DNA from: Sporobacter sp963677825
GTDB lineage: Bacteria > Bacillota > Clostridia > Oscillospirales > Oscillospiraceae
Length of the DNA stretch: 64,000 nucleotides
NCBI GenBank assembly: GCA_963677825.2
Contig: CAXXEF010000001.1
Span: forward strand, 1,798,001-1,862,000
Direction of reading: 5' to 3'
In this document: positions 31,510 to 40,442 of the stretch, one piece after another
How the letters are laid out: each line of letters starts with the position of its first letter
How positions within the stretch are numbered: position 1 is the stretch's first letter
Program-made: the position numbers and the translations under genes
Notes under the pieces: generated by a model
Told to the model about the DNA's origin: nothing
Databases searched by the model: none
The model's input: only the letters and a program-made list of their open reading frames with translations

Positions 31510-32975
31510 CAGCGGCGCCTCCGCCTGGCCCAGTGGACAACACCGCCGACCAGAATACCCAGCGGGATGATACCGGCGAACAGCGCGCCCCAAAACAGAG
31601 GCGAGCTAATAACGATGGAGTTTACGTTCAGGCTTTTTGCAGGAATATTCAGATTCTGTATGCCGTCAAAATTTAAAGCGAGCGCATTGAGAAAGATGTC
31701 GGTGTTGGATAAGCTCGTCAGCTCGGCCGTCTCGTCGCTGACGAGATCGACGGCGGTGATGACCGTCAGGCGCGACGTGATGTTGTCCTTGTCCTCAAAC
31801 GTCTCGACGGCGGTTGCACCGAGTACGTACTGCCCGGGAACGGCAGTCTGTTCGTCGAGCACCAGTAGGCCGTCTTCCGACGTTGTCATGAACGGCGTTA
31901 CTTCAGCGCCGCGCCGCTCAGGCGTCGTGATGAGCATGCCGCGGGCATAGCGCAGGATGGCGTCGGACGTAATGGACGCCGTTACCTCGTTCGTGGGCGA
32001 CAGGACCGGGTAGATACAGAAGTATCCGTACTGGTTGGCAAACATTTCGTAATACCGGGTGTTGTCGCCGATATAGCCGTTTTGCATTTCAAGGCCGTAA
32101 ACGGCCAGCAACGCGTTAAAGTTCGTCAGCGTCGACTCGCCGAGTAAAATCATGACGTTACCGCCTGTGCGCAGATACGTCTTGAGCAGGTCAAGCTCCT
32201 CGTCAGCCAGATCAGACGACGGGCTGTTGCATATCAGCAGCTCGCAGTCGCCCGGGATGCTGCCGTCGATCAGAAGGTTCAGCTCTTGCGTTTCAATATT
32301 GGCCTTGTCGATGAGCGCCGTGGCGCTTGTGCCGAAGGCTTGCTCGCCGTGGCCGCCCATCAGGTACAGCTTATGCGTCTCGGTGGTGGTGACAAAGTTC
32401 ACGGCGCTTGTGAGCTGCCCCTCAACGTCCAGCGCGACGGGCATGTACTGCTGACGATAGTAATAAGACTCCGCGTCGTAGAGGATCAGGCCCTCTTCAA
32501 CACCGTCGATGCCGGCCATGTTGATCAGGCTCGTTTTATCCGTCGCCTCACAGCGGACGGCGACCTGATTGGGCTGTGCGCCGTAGGCTTCCAGCGTCGC
32601 GGGATTGAGTACAGGGTCGACGACGCGCAGCGACAGGTGCGGCGACAGCGCCGCATAACGTTCGATGAGCTTGAGCATCGTCTCGTCGATGGCCTCCTTT
32701 TGCGCGAAAACGACGATTTCAACGTCTTTGCCGAGTGTTTGCAGGTAGTCGACCGACTGGTTGGTGATCGTGTACAGATCCTTGCCGGTGATGTCAAACT
32801 CCGTTGCGCCGGACGGCAGCGTGCCGACCAGCAGGTTGAACGCAATCACGATGGCCAGTACAAACGCGGAGACGGCGGCAGTGTAAAGGCCGCGCCGCGT
32901 CCGGCGATGCATCGGCTTTTTAGCCGGCGCATCCGGTGCCGCGGATGGCTTGTTATTTTTATTCTTGTCGTTCAT
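31509..32975 (-). CDS. GldG-like ABC transporter auxiliary protein
   Basis: 488 residues. Basic N-terminus, one membrane segment (about residues 30-50), a large outer domain and a C-terminal membrane segment ending in WARRRRR. The FAQKEAIDETMLKLIERYAALSP and YLMGGHGEQAF blocks match the GldG / intraflagellar-transport-like ABC_transp_aux family. In Bacteroidetes GldG works with GldA and GldF in gliding; in Clostridia the role is not known. Confidence 0.88.
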   Translation of the reverse strand: MNDKNKNNKPSAAPDAPAKKPMHRRTRRGLYTAAVSAFVLAIVIAFNLLVGTLPSGATEFDITGKDLYTITNQSVDYLQTLGKDVEIVVFAQKEAIDETMLKLIERYAALSPHLSLRVVDPVLNPATLEAYGAQPNQVAVRCEATDKTSLINMAGIDGVEEGLILYDAESYYYRQQYMPVALDVEGQLTSAVNFVTTTETHKLYLMGGHGEQAFGTSATALIDKANIETQELNLLIDGSIPGDCELLICNSPSSDLADEELDLLKTYLRTGGNVMILLGESTLTNFNALLAVYGLEMQNGYIGDNTRYYEMFANQYGYFCIYPVLSPTNEVTASITSDAILRYARGMLITTPERRGAEVTPFMTTSEDGLLVLDEQTAVPGQYVLGATAVETFEDKDNITSRLTVITAVDLVSDETAELTSLSNTDIFLNALALNFDGIQNLNIPAKSLNVNSIVISSPLFWGALFAGIIPLGILVGGVVHWARRRRR

Positions 32976-32987
32976 ATCGGCACCTCC

Positions 32988-33866
32988 CTAGCTCCAGCGC
33001 CGTTTTTGCACGGACTGGATCGTTAAGAAAACGAACAGTGCGGCAAACGACAGTAATAGAATAATTCCTTTAAGGTCAAAGACCAAATAGCTCGTGAAGT
33101 TACCAATCACGTCTCTGACGGAAAAAACAGATAGAATCTTGGTAATCAAACCGCCGAACAGGGCGCTGTCAGCGGCGAATACGGCAATGATGCCGCCGCC
33201 TGCGGCCACGCCGGTAATCGCCGTGGCAACAGTGCTGCGTGTGAGGTTATATAAGATTACCAGTACGGCGGCGACGATCAATAAAAGGCCGACCAAAGAG
33301 GCGATCGGGGTCTCAGGGATGAGCAGGACAAGATCCTGCCATATGAATAGCAGCAGCAGAACGCCCATGGAAGCGATGGCGGCAATGATCTGACTGTCTG
33401 TAAGCGACGAGATGAACATGCCGATTGCGACATATAAGGCGCCCAGGCACAAAAATGCAAAGATCGCCGAATAATCAATCAGAAGAGAGCCGCCGCCGGC
33501 GCTTGCCCAGGCAATGAAAAGCGGGCACAGGCCGGATATAATCAGCGGAATCGCATAGACGAGCAGCATCGCAAAAAATTTACCGGTAATCACAGACGTA
33601 ACGCTGACGGGATAGGTGAAAATCATTTGATCGGTCTTTTGCCGGCGCTCTTCCGCCAGTGATTTCATGGTAAGAATCGGCACCATGAACATCAATACGA
33701 TCAATAAAATCCAGCTTGACAGCGCGCCGGCAAAGTAGGGGTAGCCCGGTAATAGATTCGTAGCAAAAAAAAGAATACCGAGAAAAAGCTGGACGATCAC
33801 CACATAAACGTAGCCGATCATTGAATGGAAATGTGCGCGGAGCTCGCGCTTGAATACGGCTGTCAT
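32988..33866 (-). CDS. ABC-2 type permease (GldF-like)
   Basis: 292 residues, six or more membrane segments. Opens MTAVFKRELRAHFHSMIGY, then a cytoplasmic loop PILTMKSLAEERRQKTDQMIFTYPVSVTSVITGKF, as in GldF. Overlaps the ATPase gene by 4 nt. Confidence 0.92.
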   Translation of the reverse strand: MTAVFKRELRAHFHSMIGYVYVVIVQLFLGILFFATNLLPGYPYFAGALSSWILLIVLMFMVPILTMKSLAEERRQKTDQMIFTYPVSVTSVITGKFFAMLLVYAIPLIISGLCPLFIAWASAGGGSLLIDYSAIFAFLCLGALYVAIGMFISSLTDSQIIAAIASMGVLLLLFIWQDLVLLIPETPIASLVGLLLIVAAVLVILYNLTRSTVATAITGVAAGGGIIAVFAADSALFGGLITKILSVFSVRDVIGNFTSYLVFDLKGIILLLSFAALFVFLTIQSVQKRRWS

Positions 33867-34861
33867 TGGTCGTCGCCCCCTTCTTCAGTTGATGGATCGA
33901 CCGGCTGCGGCAGGCTCGCGCCGTCGGCGGCGTCACCCGTGAGCTGCAGGAAGATCATTTCCAGCGATACGCCCGACGGACGCATCATCAGGATCGGACG
34001 GTTCGCCGCGGCGCACACCTTGAAAATCGCCTCGCGCACGTCGCGGCTGCCTTTCGGCTCGACGGAGACGGCGACCTCACCCGGCGTTGCGGACATTTCC
34101 GCTTTAACCGACGCGACGCCGTCAACATCCTGCAGCATCTTTTCAACGCTTTTTACGTCGCTAGAGCGGATAAGCAGTTCCGTCACGTTAGAGCGCAGCT
34201 GCTTCTCAAGGTCCTTGGGTGTACCGGCGGCGAGCAGCTTGCCGTGATGGATGATCATTACGTGGTCGCAGATCTCCTGCACCTCAGACAAAATGTGCGA
34301 GCTGAGGAGGATCGTGTGTTCCTTGCCAAGGCTGCGGATCAGCTCGCGGATCTCCCGGATCTGCTTTGGGTCCAGCCCCACGGTCGGCTCGTCGAGAATA
34401 AGGATTTCCGGCATCCCGAGGATGGCCTGAGCCAGTCCGACGCGCTGCTGATAGCCCTTTGACAAGTTGCGGATCAGGCGATCCTGCACGTCTTCAAGCT
34501 TTGTCAGTGCGACGACGTCATCAACGCTGTCGTCAATTTCGTCAAGGCCAAGGCCCTTGAGCTCGGCGGCAAACGTCAGATATTCGCGCGGCGTCATGTC
34601 CGTATAAAGCGGCGGATGCTCCGGCAGATAGCCGATCGCGCGCTTGGTCGCTAGCGGCTCGTCGAGAATATTGCGGCCGTTGATGATGACCTCGCCCGCT
34701 GTCGGACCGATGTATCCGGTCATGATGTTCATTGTGGTAGTTTTACCGGCGCCGTTTGGGCCGAGAAAACCGTAAATTTGTCCTTTTTCAACCTTGAAGC
34801 TTAGGTGGTCTACCGCGGTATGGCCGCCATAGCGCTTGACAAGATCACGTACCTCTATCAA
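33863..34861 (-). CDS. ABC transporter ATP-binding protein (GldA-like)
   Basis: 332 residues. Walker A GPNGAGKTT, Q-loop YLPEHPPLY, signature LSKGYQQRVGLAQA, Walker B ILILDEPT, His switch in LLSSHILSE. The C-terminal 100 residues form an extra domain typical of GldA/CcmA-like ATPases. First gene of the four-gene exporter operon. Confidence 0.94.
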   Translation of the reverse strand: MIEVRDLVKRYGGHTAVDHLSFKVEKGQIYGFLGPNGAGKTTTMNIMTGYIGPTAGEVIINGRNILDEPLATKRAIGYLPEHPPLYTDMTPREYLTFAAELKGLGLDEIDDSVDDVVALTKLEDVQDRLIRNLSKGYQQRVGLAQAILGMPEILILDEPTVGLDPKQIREIRELIRSLGKEHTILLSSHILSEVQEICDHVMIIHHGKLLAAGTPKDLEKQLRSNVTELLIRSSDVKSVEKMLQDVDGVASVKAEMSATPGEVAVSVEPKGSRDVREAIFKVCAAANRPILMMRPSGVSLEMIFLQLTGDAADGASLPQPVDPSTEEGGDDQ

Positions 34862-34897
34862 GTGCCGTTCCCCCTTTGTCTCATAATGTACAGATGC

Positions 34898-34927
34898 TAA
34901 ACGCCCGCCGCCTCAGGCAAGCGGGCG
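34898..34927 (-). terminator. Terminator of tatD
   Basis: CGCCCGC (34902-34908) pairs with GCGGGCG (34921-34927), followed on the minus strand by TTTAG. The 34862-35004 gap holds this hairpin and AT-rich DNA, and no credible gene. Confidence 0.6.
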
Positions 34928-35004
34928 CGCTATTGAAACTTTATCGCGCTGATGTGCCGAAAGGGTTAAAAATTTATGAACACTTCTTAAATTTTCGGTT
35001 GACG

Positions 35005-35769
35005 TTACACGTCGATACCAAAACGGCGGCAGCCGTTTTCGCGTGTAAGTTCGGCGACGGCCTCAAACGGGATGCCGAGCAGCTCGGCCATCTTTTCGGC
35101 AGTATATTTCAGGTACAGCGAGCTGTTGCGGCGGCCGCGCATCGGCACCGGCGCAAGATACGGACAGTCTGTTTCGATCATCAGCCGGTCCCGCGGCAGA
35201 TTCTCGATGACCTCATGTGACCGGCGCGCGTTCTTAAATGTTATAACACCGGAAAACGAGAAGTACCAGCCCTTGTCTACAAGCGGCTTAGCCGTTTCCC
35301 AGCTGCCGGAATAGCTATGGAATACGCCGTTGACGCGCGGCACCTCGGCCAGCACGTCCAGCGTGTCGCGGGTGGCCTCGCGTTCATGGATCACGACCGG
35401 CAGACCGACATGCTCGGCCAGCTCAAGCTGCTCGCGGAAACGCGCGCGCTGCACGTCACGCGGGGAGTGGTCGTAATGGTAGTCCAGCCCGATTTCGCCA
35501 ATGGCAACGGCCTTTGGGTGCGCCGCCATCGCGCTTAAACGCGCCAGCGAATTGTCATCCAGCTCCTTGGCGTCGTGCGGATGCACGCCGACAGCGGCAT
35601 AGATGAACGGGTGCTTATCGGCCAGCGCAAGGCTCGTCATAGATGTGGCGAGTGTACTGCCGGCATTGAGGATGAGTGAAACGCCGGACGCCTGCATCTG
35701 GGACAAGACCGCGTCCCGGTCGTCGTCGAAGCGTGAATCGTCGTAATGTGCGTGGGTGTCAAAGAGCAT
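35005..35769 (-). CDS. tatD: TatD family metal-dependent hydrolase
   Basis: 254 residues, TIM-barrel nuclease/hydrolase with a two-metal site: DTHAHYD near the N-terminus, EIGLDYHYD, VIHEREA, HSYSGSW and ETDCPYLAP. AGGAGG is 9 nt from the ATG at 35769; the longer frame to 35817 is less likely. Confidence 0.95.
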   Translation of the reverse strand: MLFDTHAHYDDSRFDDDRDAVLSQMQASGVSLILNAGSTLATSMTSLALADKHPFIYAAVGVHPHDAKELDDNSLARLSAMAAHPKAVAIGEIGLDYHYDHSPRDVQRARFREQLELAEHVGLPVVIHEREATRDTLDVLAEVPRVNGVFHSYSGSWETAKPLVDKGWYFSFSGVITFKNARRSHEVIENLPRDRLMIETDCPYLAPVPMRGRRNSSLYLKYTAEKMAELLGIPFEAVAELTRENGCRRFGIDV

Positions 35770-35806
35770 GAAATGGTGCCTCCTGTGCCAATTTTCTAAA
35801 AAATAC

Positions 35807-35835
35807 TTGCAAGCCACGTGATTTTATGGTAGCAT
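35807..35835 (+). promoter_or_regulatory. Promoter of secG
   Basis: TTGCAA (35807-35812), 17 nt, TAGCAT (35830-35835). Confidence 0.6.
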
Positions 35836-35888
35836 TCAGTTTGCGACATTACCGGCCAACGCCGTTATCGTTAGAAAGGACGAACCAT

Positions 35889-36116
35889 ATGGAAACGGTT
35901 ATTACAATCATCCAGCTGATATCCTGCGTTATTTTAATCGCCGTAGTGCTTTTGCAGTCCGGCAAGACAGCCGGTATCTCCGGCGTTCTTGGCGGCGGCT
36001 CGGACACATATCTGGCGAAGAACAAAGCCAAATCAATCGATTCGAAGCTTGCGCGCGCCACAAAGTGGGTCGCGATCGTCTTCGCTGTACTCACACTGCT
36101 GTTGAGTATCATCTAA
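35889..36116 (+). CDS. secG: Protein translocase subunit SecG
   Basis: 75 residues with two membrane segments (about 3-21 and 54-73) and the conserved loop VLLQSGKTAGISGVLGGGSDTYLAKNK. Small subunit of the SecYEG channel. AAAGGA precedes the ATG; the extended reading to 35826 has no Shine-Dalgarno sequence. Confidence 0.95.
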   Translation: METVITIIQLISCVILIAVVLLQSGKTAGISGVLGGGSDTYLAKNKAKSIDSKLARATKWVAIVFAVLTLLLSII

Positions 36117-36136
36117 TTAATCTGTCTACCTGATAA

Positions 36137-36168
36137 AAAGCTGCCGCGACTGCGGCAGCTTTTTTTAT
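36137..36168 (+). terminator. Terminator of secG
   Basis: AAAGCTGCCGC pairs with GCGGCAGCTTT across a 3-4 nt loop, followed by a run of T. Also able to act for the minus-strand pduL. Confidence 0.92.
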
Positions 36169-36171
36169 GGT

Positions 36172-36744
36172 TTAGATGAGGATTTCGCCGACGACATCGC
36201 CCAGAAGAGACGCTGCGTTAAACTCGTCGTAATCGAGATGGACGGCTGTGGCGTGGTCCGGCCCGACACGGGCGACAACTTCGTCGAAAATCAGCGCGCG
36301 CTCGCCGCCGACCTTGATCTTAACGATCTGCTGATCCTTGATGCCGAATTTCTCGGCGTCTGCCGGCGTCAGGTGCAGGTGGCGCTTGGCGATGATGACG
36401 CCGTGGTCAATATCGGTTTCGCCCTTTGGTCCGATCAGCTTGCAGCCGGGCGTTTCGCTAATGTGACCGCTCTCGCGCACGGGGCTGTCGAAGCCGAGTG
36501 AGCGCGCGTCGGTTAGCGACAGCTCAACCTGATTATACTTACGGCACGGGCCGATGATCGTGAGGACGGCCTGACCCTTGGGGCCGACGACGGTGACTCT
36601 TTGTTCAGATGCGTATTGCCCTGGTTGGCTTAACCATTTTTTCGGTACGAGCTCAAAGCCTTTACCGTATAAAATGTCTAGCGTGTCACGCGTGACGTGA
36701 CAATGACGACCAGAGCCTTCAACTATAACTTTTCTTTCAATCAT
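36172..36744 (-). CDS. pduL: PduL-type phosphate acyltransferase
   Basis: 190 residues. Converts acyl-CoA and phosphate to acyl-phosphate, replacing the classical Pta. Zn-site motifs SGRHCHVT near the N-terminus and AKRHLHLTP in the second half, with GPKGETDIDHGVI between. No N-terminal encapsulation peptide and no microcompartment genes nearby, so it is probably the housekeeping acetate enzyme. ATG 36744 is preferred over 36753 because the GAGGT Shine-Dalgarno sequence is better spaced. Confidence 0.93.
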   Translation of the reverse strand: MIERKVIVEGSGRHCHVTRDTLDILYGKGFELVPKKWLSQPGQYASEQRVTVVGPKGQAVLTIIGPCRKYNQVELSLTDARSLGFDSPVRESGHISETPGCKLIGPKGETDIDHGVIIAKRHLHLTPADAEKFGIKDQQIVKIKVGGERALIFDEVVARVGPDHATAVHLDYDEFNAASLLGDVVGEILI

Positions 36745-36834
36745 ATTCAACATTACCTCGGTTCAAATGCAATCTTTCCACCGGTTTACTTTACCACTAT
36801 CAAATAAAAAGTGCAAGCCAGCAGGGTAAGGTTA

Positions 36835-36863
36835 TTTACAAATTATTCGCCAGGCGCTATACT
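36835..36863 (+). promoter_or_regulatory. Promoter of the XRE regulator gene
   Basis: TTTACA (36835-36840), 17 nt, TATACT (36858-36863). Confidence 0.7.
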
Positions 36864-36905
36864 ATACTGACTGTAATATGGCTGTGCGGAAAGGGGAGAG
36901 CGCGG

Positions 36906-37520
36906 ATGAAAACGGTGTTTTCGCAAATGCTGAGTCAGTTGCGGCATGAAAACGGCCAGAGCCAAAAGAAGGCGGCCGACGCACTCGGCGTTTCACAAGC
37001 GCTGCTCTCACATTACGAAAACGGCGTGCGCGAACCGCGGCTTGAATTTATCCTGCGCGCGTGCGATTATTACAACGTTTCCACCGACTACATGCTCGGC
37101 CGGACGTGCGAGAAAAACACCGATGGAAAAGTCGCGGTACCTGTTTCTGATGCCGATGAGCGCCGCTGTATCGACGCGGCTATGCTTGTTTTGACAATCC
37201 TGCATGATTTGCAGGACGCGCGGCTCAGTACGGCCGTTATGCAGTACCTTGGACACAGCTTGTGCGCCGTGCTCCGCTCGCTGCGGATGCCGGCAAAGAC
37301 ATATGAGCCGCTTTTAGACGCGGCACTGAAAACGGCCGAAGCGCAGCTTGCGCGGAACGCAAACCATATGAAAGAGGACCCGGCGGCCGCGACAAAAATA
37401 TCCGAACAAGTACTGAAGGAGAAATATCCCGAGCAGTACGAGGCCATGTGTGAACTTGACGAAATAGTGAATAAATCTGTTGCCAACATACACGCGCTGT
37501 ATGACTTAAACCGCGATTGA
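36906..37520 (+). CDS. XRE family transcriptional regulator
   Basis: 204 residues. HTH_3 domain in residues 1-65 (LRHENGQSQKKAADALGVSQALLSHYENG, then YYNVSTDYMLGR). The remainder is helical without a known sensor domain. Likely a DNA-binding repressor or activator; targets unknown. GGGGAGA upstream. The lepA Shine-Dalgarno sequence overlaps its stop. Confidence 0.9.
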   Translation: MKTVFSQMLSQLRHENGQSQKKAADALGVSQALLSHYENGVREPRLEFILRACDYYNVSTDYMLGRTCEKNTDGKVAVPVSDADERRCIDAAMLVLTILHDLQDARLSTAVMQYLGHSLCAVLRSLRMPAKTYEPLLDAALKTAEAQLARNANHMKEDPAAATKISEQVLKEKYPEQYEAMCELDEIVNKSVANIHALYDLNRD

Positions 37521-37532
37521 GGTGCCCTAAAC

Positions 37533-39338
37533 GTGATTGAACAGGATAAAATCCGCAACTTTTGTATTATTGCCCATATTGACCACGGCAAGTCGACGCT
37601 GGCCGACCGCTTACTCGAGCGGTGCGGCGCCGTTGAAAGCCGAGATATGGAAAGCCAGCTGCTTGACAATATGGATCTCGAACGTGAGCGCGGCATCACG
37701 ATCAAGGCGCGCGCCATCGGCATGGCGTATACGGCAGCCGACGGCGTGACGTATACGCTCAACCTGATCGACACGCCCGGACACGTCGACTTCAACTACG
37801 AAGTCTCGCGCTCGCTGGCGGCCTGTGAGGGTGCGGTCCTCGTCGTTGACGCGGCGCAGGGCATCGAAGCGCAGACGCTTGCAAATACCTATCTCGCGCT
37901 CGACCACGATTTGGAGATTTTGCCCGTCATCAATAAGATCGATCTGCCCGCCGCTGACCCCGAGCGCGTGAAGGCCGAGATTGAAGATGTCATCGGTCTG
38001 CCGGCGGAGGACGCGCCGGAGATTTCCGCCAAGCTCGGTGTCGGGATCGACGCGGTGCTGGAAAACATCGTTGCCGGTATCCCCGCGCCGACGGGCGACG
38101 CGTCAAAACCGTTACGCGCGCTCATTTTTGACAGCCAGTACGACGCATACCGCGGCGTCATCGTCTTGCTGCGCGTCATGGACGGCGAGCTCCGCCGCGA
38201 CATGGCTGTGAAGATGATGGCGACGAAGGCGGAATACCGCGTCGTCGAGATCGGACATCTGCGCCCGTTCGGTATGGAGCCGTGTGACGTTTTAAGCGCC
38301 GGCGACGTCGGGTACATGACGGCGAGCATTAAAAATGTTGCCAAAACGCAGGTCGGCGATACGGTCACGGGCGTCGCAAATCCAACCGACGCGCCGCTGC
38401 CCGGATACAAGCCGGTGCAGCCGATGGTCTTCTCCGGTGTCTATACGATTGACGGCGCGAAATACCCCGACCTGCGTGACGCGCTGGAAAAGCTCAAGCT
38501 CAACGACGCCGCACTGACCTTTGAGCCGGAGTCTTCCGTCGCACTGGGCTTTGGGTTCCGCTGCGGCTTTCTGGGGCTGCTGCATATGGAGATCATCCAG
38601 GAACGGCTGGAGCGCGAGTATAATCTCGACCTCATCACCACCGCGCCGAGCGTTATCTACCGCGTCACGAAGACAGACGGTTCGGAGCTTATGGTGGATA
38701 ATCCGCTCAACTATCCCGACCCGGTGCACATCGAGCTCGCGGAGGAGCCGTTCGTCAAGGCGTCGATCATCACGCCGCCGGAGTACGTGGGTAATATCAT
38801 GGAACTGTGTCAGGACAGGCGCGGGGAATATAAGGAGCTGAGCTATCTCGACGCGTCGCGCGTGGAGTTGCGCTATGATATGCCGCTCAACGAGATCATC
38901 TACGACTTTTTTGACGCGCTCAAATCCCGCTCACGCGGCTACGCGTCGCTCGACTACGAGTTGCAGGGATACCGTCCGTCGCAGCTCGTCAAGCTGGATA
39001 TTATGCTCAACGGCGAGGTTATTGACGCGCTGTCGTTCATCGTGCATAAAGATAAAGCTTACGCGCGCGGCCGGCGCATCGCCGAAAAGCTCAAGGACAA
39101 CATCCCGCGCCAGCTCTTTGAGGTGCCGGTGCAGGCCGCCGTCGGCGGCAAGATCATCGCCCGCGAGACGATACGCGCCATGCGTAAGGACGTTTTGGCT
39201 AAATGCTACGGCGGCGACATCACGCGTAAAAAGAAGCTGCTCGAAAAGCAAAAAGAAGGCAAAAAGCGCATGCGCAACCTCGGCAGTGTCGAAGTGCCGC
39301 AGGAAGCGTTCATGGCGGTCTTGAAGCTCGACGAATAA
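37533..39338 (+). CDS. lepA: Elongation factor 4 (LepA)
   Basis: Ribosome-binding GTPase. 601 residues, full length. G1 AHIDHGKST, G3 DTPGHVDF, G4 NKIDLP, then the EF-G-like domains and the LepA-specific C-terminus (RPSQLVKLDI, LNGEVIDALSFIVHKDKAY, LPKR-type basic region, ending AFMAVLKLDE). GTG start supported by GAGGTG (37519-37524), 8 nt upstream. Confidence 0.97.
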   Translation: MIEQDKIRNFCIIAHIDHGKSTLADRLLERCGAVESRDMESQLLDNMDLERERGITIKARAIGMAYTAADGVTYTLNLIDTPGHVDFNYEVSRSLAACEGAVLVVDAAQGIEAQTLANTYLALDHDLEILPVINKIDLPAADPERVKAEIEDVIGLPAEDAPEISAKLGVGIDAVLENIVAGIPAPTGDASKPLRALIFDSQYDAYRGVIVLLRVMDGELRRDMAVKMMATKAEYRVVEIGHLRPFGMEPCDVLSAGDVGYMTASIKNVAKTQVGDTVTGVANPTDAPLPGYKPVQPMVFSGVYTIDGAKYPDLRDALEKLKLNDAALTFEPESSVALGFGFRCGFLGLLHMEIIQERLEREYNLDLITTAPSVIYRVTKTDGSELMVDNPLNYPDPVHIELAEEPFVKASIITPPEYVGNIMELCQDRRGEYKELSYLDASRVELRYDMPLNEIIYDFFDALKSRSRGYASLDYELQGYRPSQLVKLDIMLNGEVIDALSFIVHKDKAYARGRRIAEKLKDNIPRQLFEVPVQAAVGGKIIARETIRAMRKDVLAKCYGGDITRKKKLLEKQKEGKKRMRNLGSVEVPQEAFMAVLKLDE

Positions 39339-39342
39339 CAAA

Positions 39343-39389
39343 CAACCACAAAACCGGCGGGAGAGTTTCTCCCGCCGGTTTTGTGGTTG
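39343..39389. terminator. Strong terminator of lepA
   Basis: A 22-bp stem (CAACCACAAAACCGGCGGGAGA with its complement) around a very small loop, T-rich after. It can serve both lepA and the minus-strand gene at 39392. Confidence 0.95.
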
Positions 39390-39391
39390 GG

Positions 39392-40021
39392 TTAATAAGT
39401 GGTAGTTATAGTATACCAGTGTTCATCTATTTTATTAATGTTAAGTGTGTCGCATCGGCACAAGCCAAAATAATTATTATCTACTGTTGGGGCATCGCAA
39501 CCCGAAGAGTACAAAATATTACTGCTTTTATGGAACCCTTTGTATATTGTGAAAAGAGCATTTATTGATTGTTCGTCTTGAAAAAAATAAACCTTTCCGG
39601 TATGTGATGTAAGTCTATACGGCACAATGTATTTATCGATACCTATTTGTGACAATGCACCTTCTTCATATAGTTGAATTGTCTCGTTCAAATGATTCTT
39701 CTCAATTGCAAAATATAGCTGATGGTAGGTTTCTGTAAACGGAAGATATGTGAAAAATAAAACAGTTAATGTGATAGTGGTACAATGGGCTATAGCAAAC
39801 AGCTTAATTATTTTAATATTTACGGCGATGTGGATAAGAACGATAATTGCGGTTATGGCATAAATAAATAGAACAAAATATATGAATAAGCCCATTGCTA
39901 CTTTTGCGCCAGGGCTATTGAAATATATAAGAGCATCGTATAAAAAAAGATCGAATAAGAGAAGAAGGACACTGGCGATTGATATAACGAGAAACGCAAT
40001 GAAGCCTTTTTTATGAATCAT
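39392..40021 (-). CDS. AT-rich membrane protein, unknown
   Basis: 209 residues. About three hydrophobic segments in the first half (around 7-30, 43-67 and 72-92), then a soluble part with a YRLTSHTGKVYFFQDEQ block. I do not recognise the family. The gene is visibly richer in A and T than every neighbour, which points to recent acquisition. ATG 40021 has GGGGGTG 6 nt upstream; the longer frame to 40057 has no better Shine-Dalgarno sequence. Confidence 0.75.
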   Translation of the reverse strand: MIHKKGFIAFLVISIASVLLLLFDLFLYDALIYFNSPGAKVAMGLFIYFVLFIYAITAIIVLIHIAVNIKIIKLFAIAHCTTITLTVLFFTYLPFTETYHQLYFAIEKNHLNETIQLYEEGALSQIGIDKYIVPYRLTSHTGKVYFFQDEQSINALFTIYKGFHKSSNILYSSGCDAPTVDNNYFGLCRCDTLNINKIDEHWYTITTTY

Positions 40022-40040
40022 TTTAGCACCCCCATCCTCC

Positions 40041-40078
40041 GAAACGGGCATAAGCACGCAGGCTATGCCCGTTTCGCC
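40041..40078 (-). terminator. Terminator-like hairpin
   Basis: CGAAACGGGCATA pairs with TATGCCCGTTTCG. It lies between the genes ending at 40091 and starting at 40021, with no clear U-run, so it is an uncertain terminator. Confidence 0.5.
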
Positions 40079-40090
40079 ATCTCGTTACTT

Positions 40091-40411
40091 TTAAGCGGCT
40101 TTTGATTGACTGCGAAAATGAACAGCCAGCGCCAAGATGTTCAGTAATGCGGTCACGGCAATAAGCAGTGCGCCGACGAGTACGACTGCGCCGGACGTAT
40201 CCATCAGCGCCGACCAGTCCTGAGTCGTGACGCGATGCTGAATGCCGGCAAGCTGCAGACACAGCGCGATGCCGCAGGCGACGGCGCTCGACAGCCCAAA
40301 CAGCGCAGCCCGATGCTTCCGTCCGGCGCCAATTGTCGCCAGCGCAATGATCGGCAGCAGCAGTGCGGCGATGCCGAAAATGAGACTGCCGAGATTAATC
40401 CAGATGACCAT
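40091..40411 (-). CDS. Small membrane protein, unknown
   Basis: 106 residues, about four hydrophobic segments (roughly 6-25, 35-55, 70-95), basic C-terminus (FRSQSKAA). No recognised motif. It lies 31 nt after the DUF4173-like gene and may be co-transcribed with it. Confidence 0.6.
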   Translation of the reverse strand: MVIWINLGSLIFGIAALLLPIIALATIGAGRKHRAALFGLSSAVACGIALCLQLAGIQHRVTTQDWSALMDTSGAVVLVGALLIAVTALLNILALAVHFRSQSKAA

Positions 40412-40442
40412 AAGCGTTAAACCTCCAGTTCCTCAAAATCTA

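Noticed and set aside
34876..35220. 114-residue plus-strand frame over the tatD terminator and gene
   Set aside because: Mostly antisense to tatD, no Shine-Dalgarno sequence.
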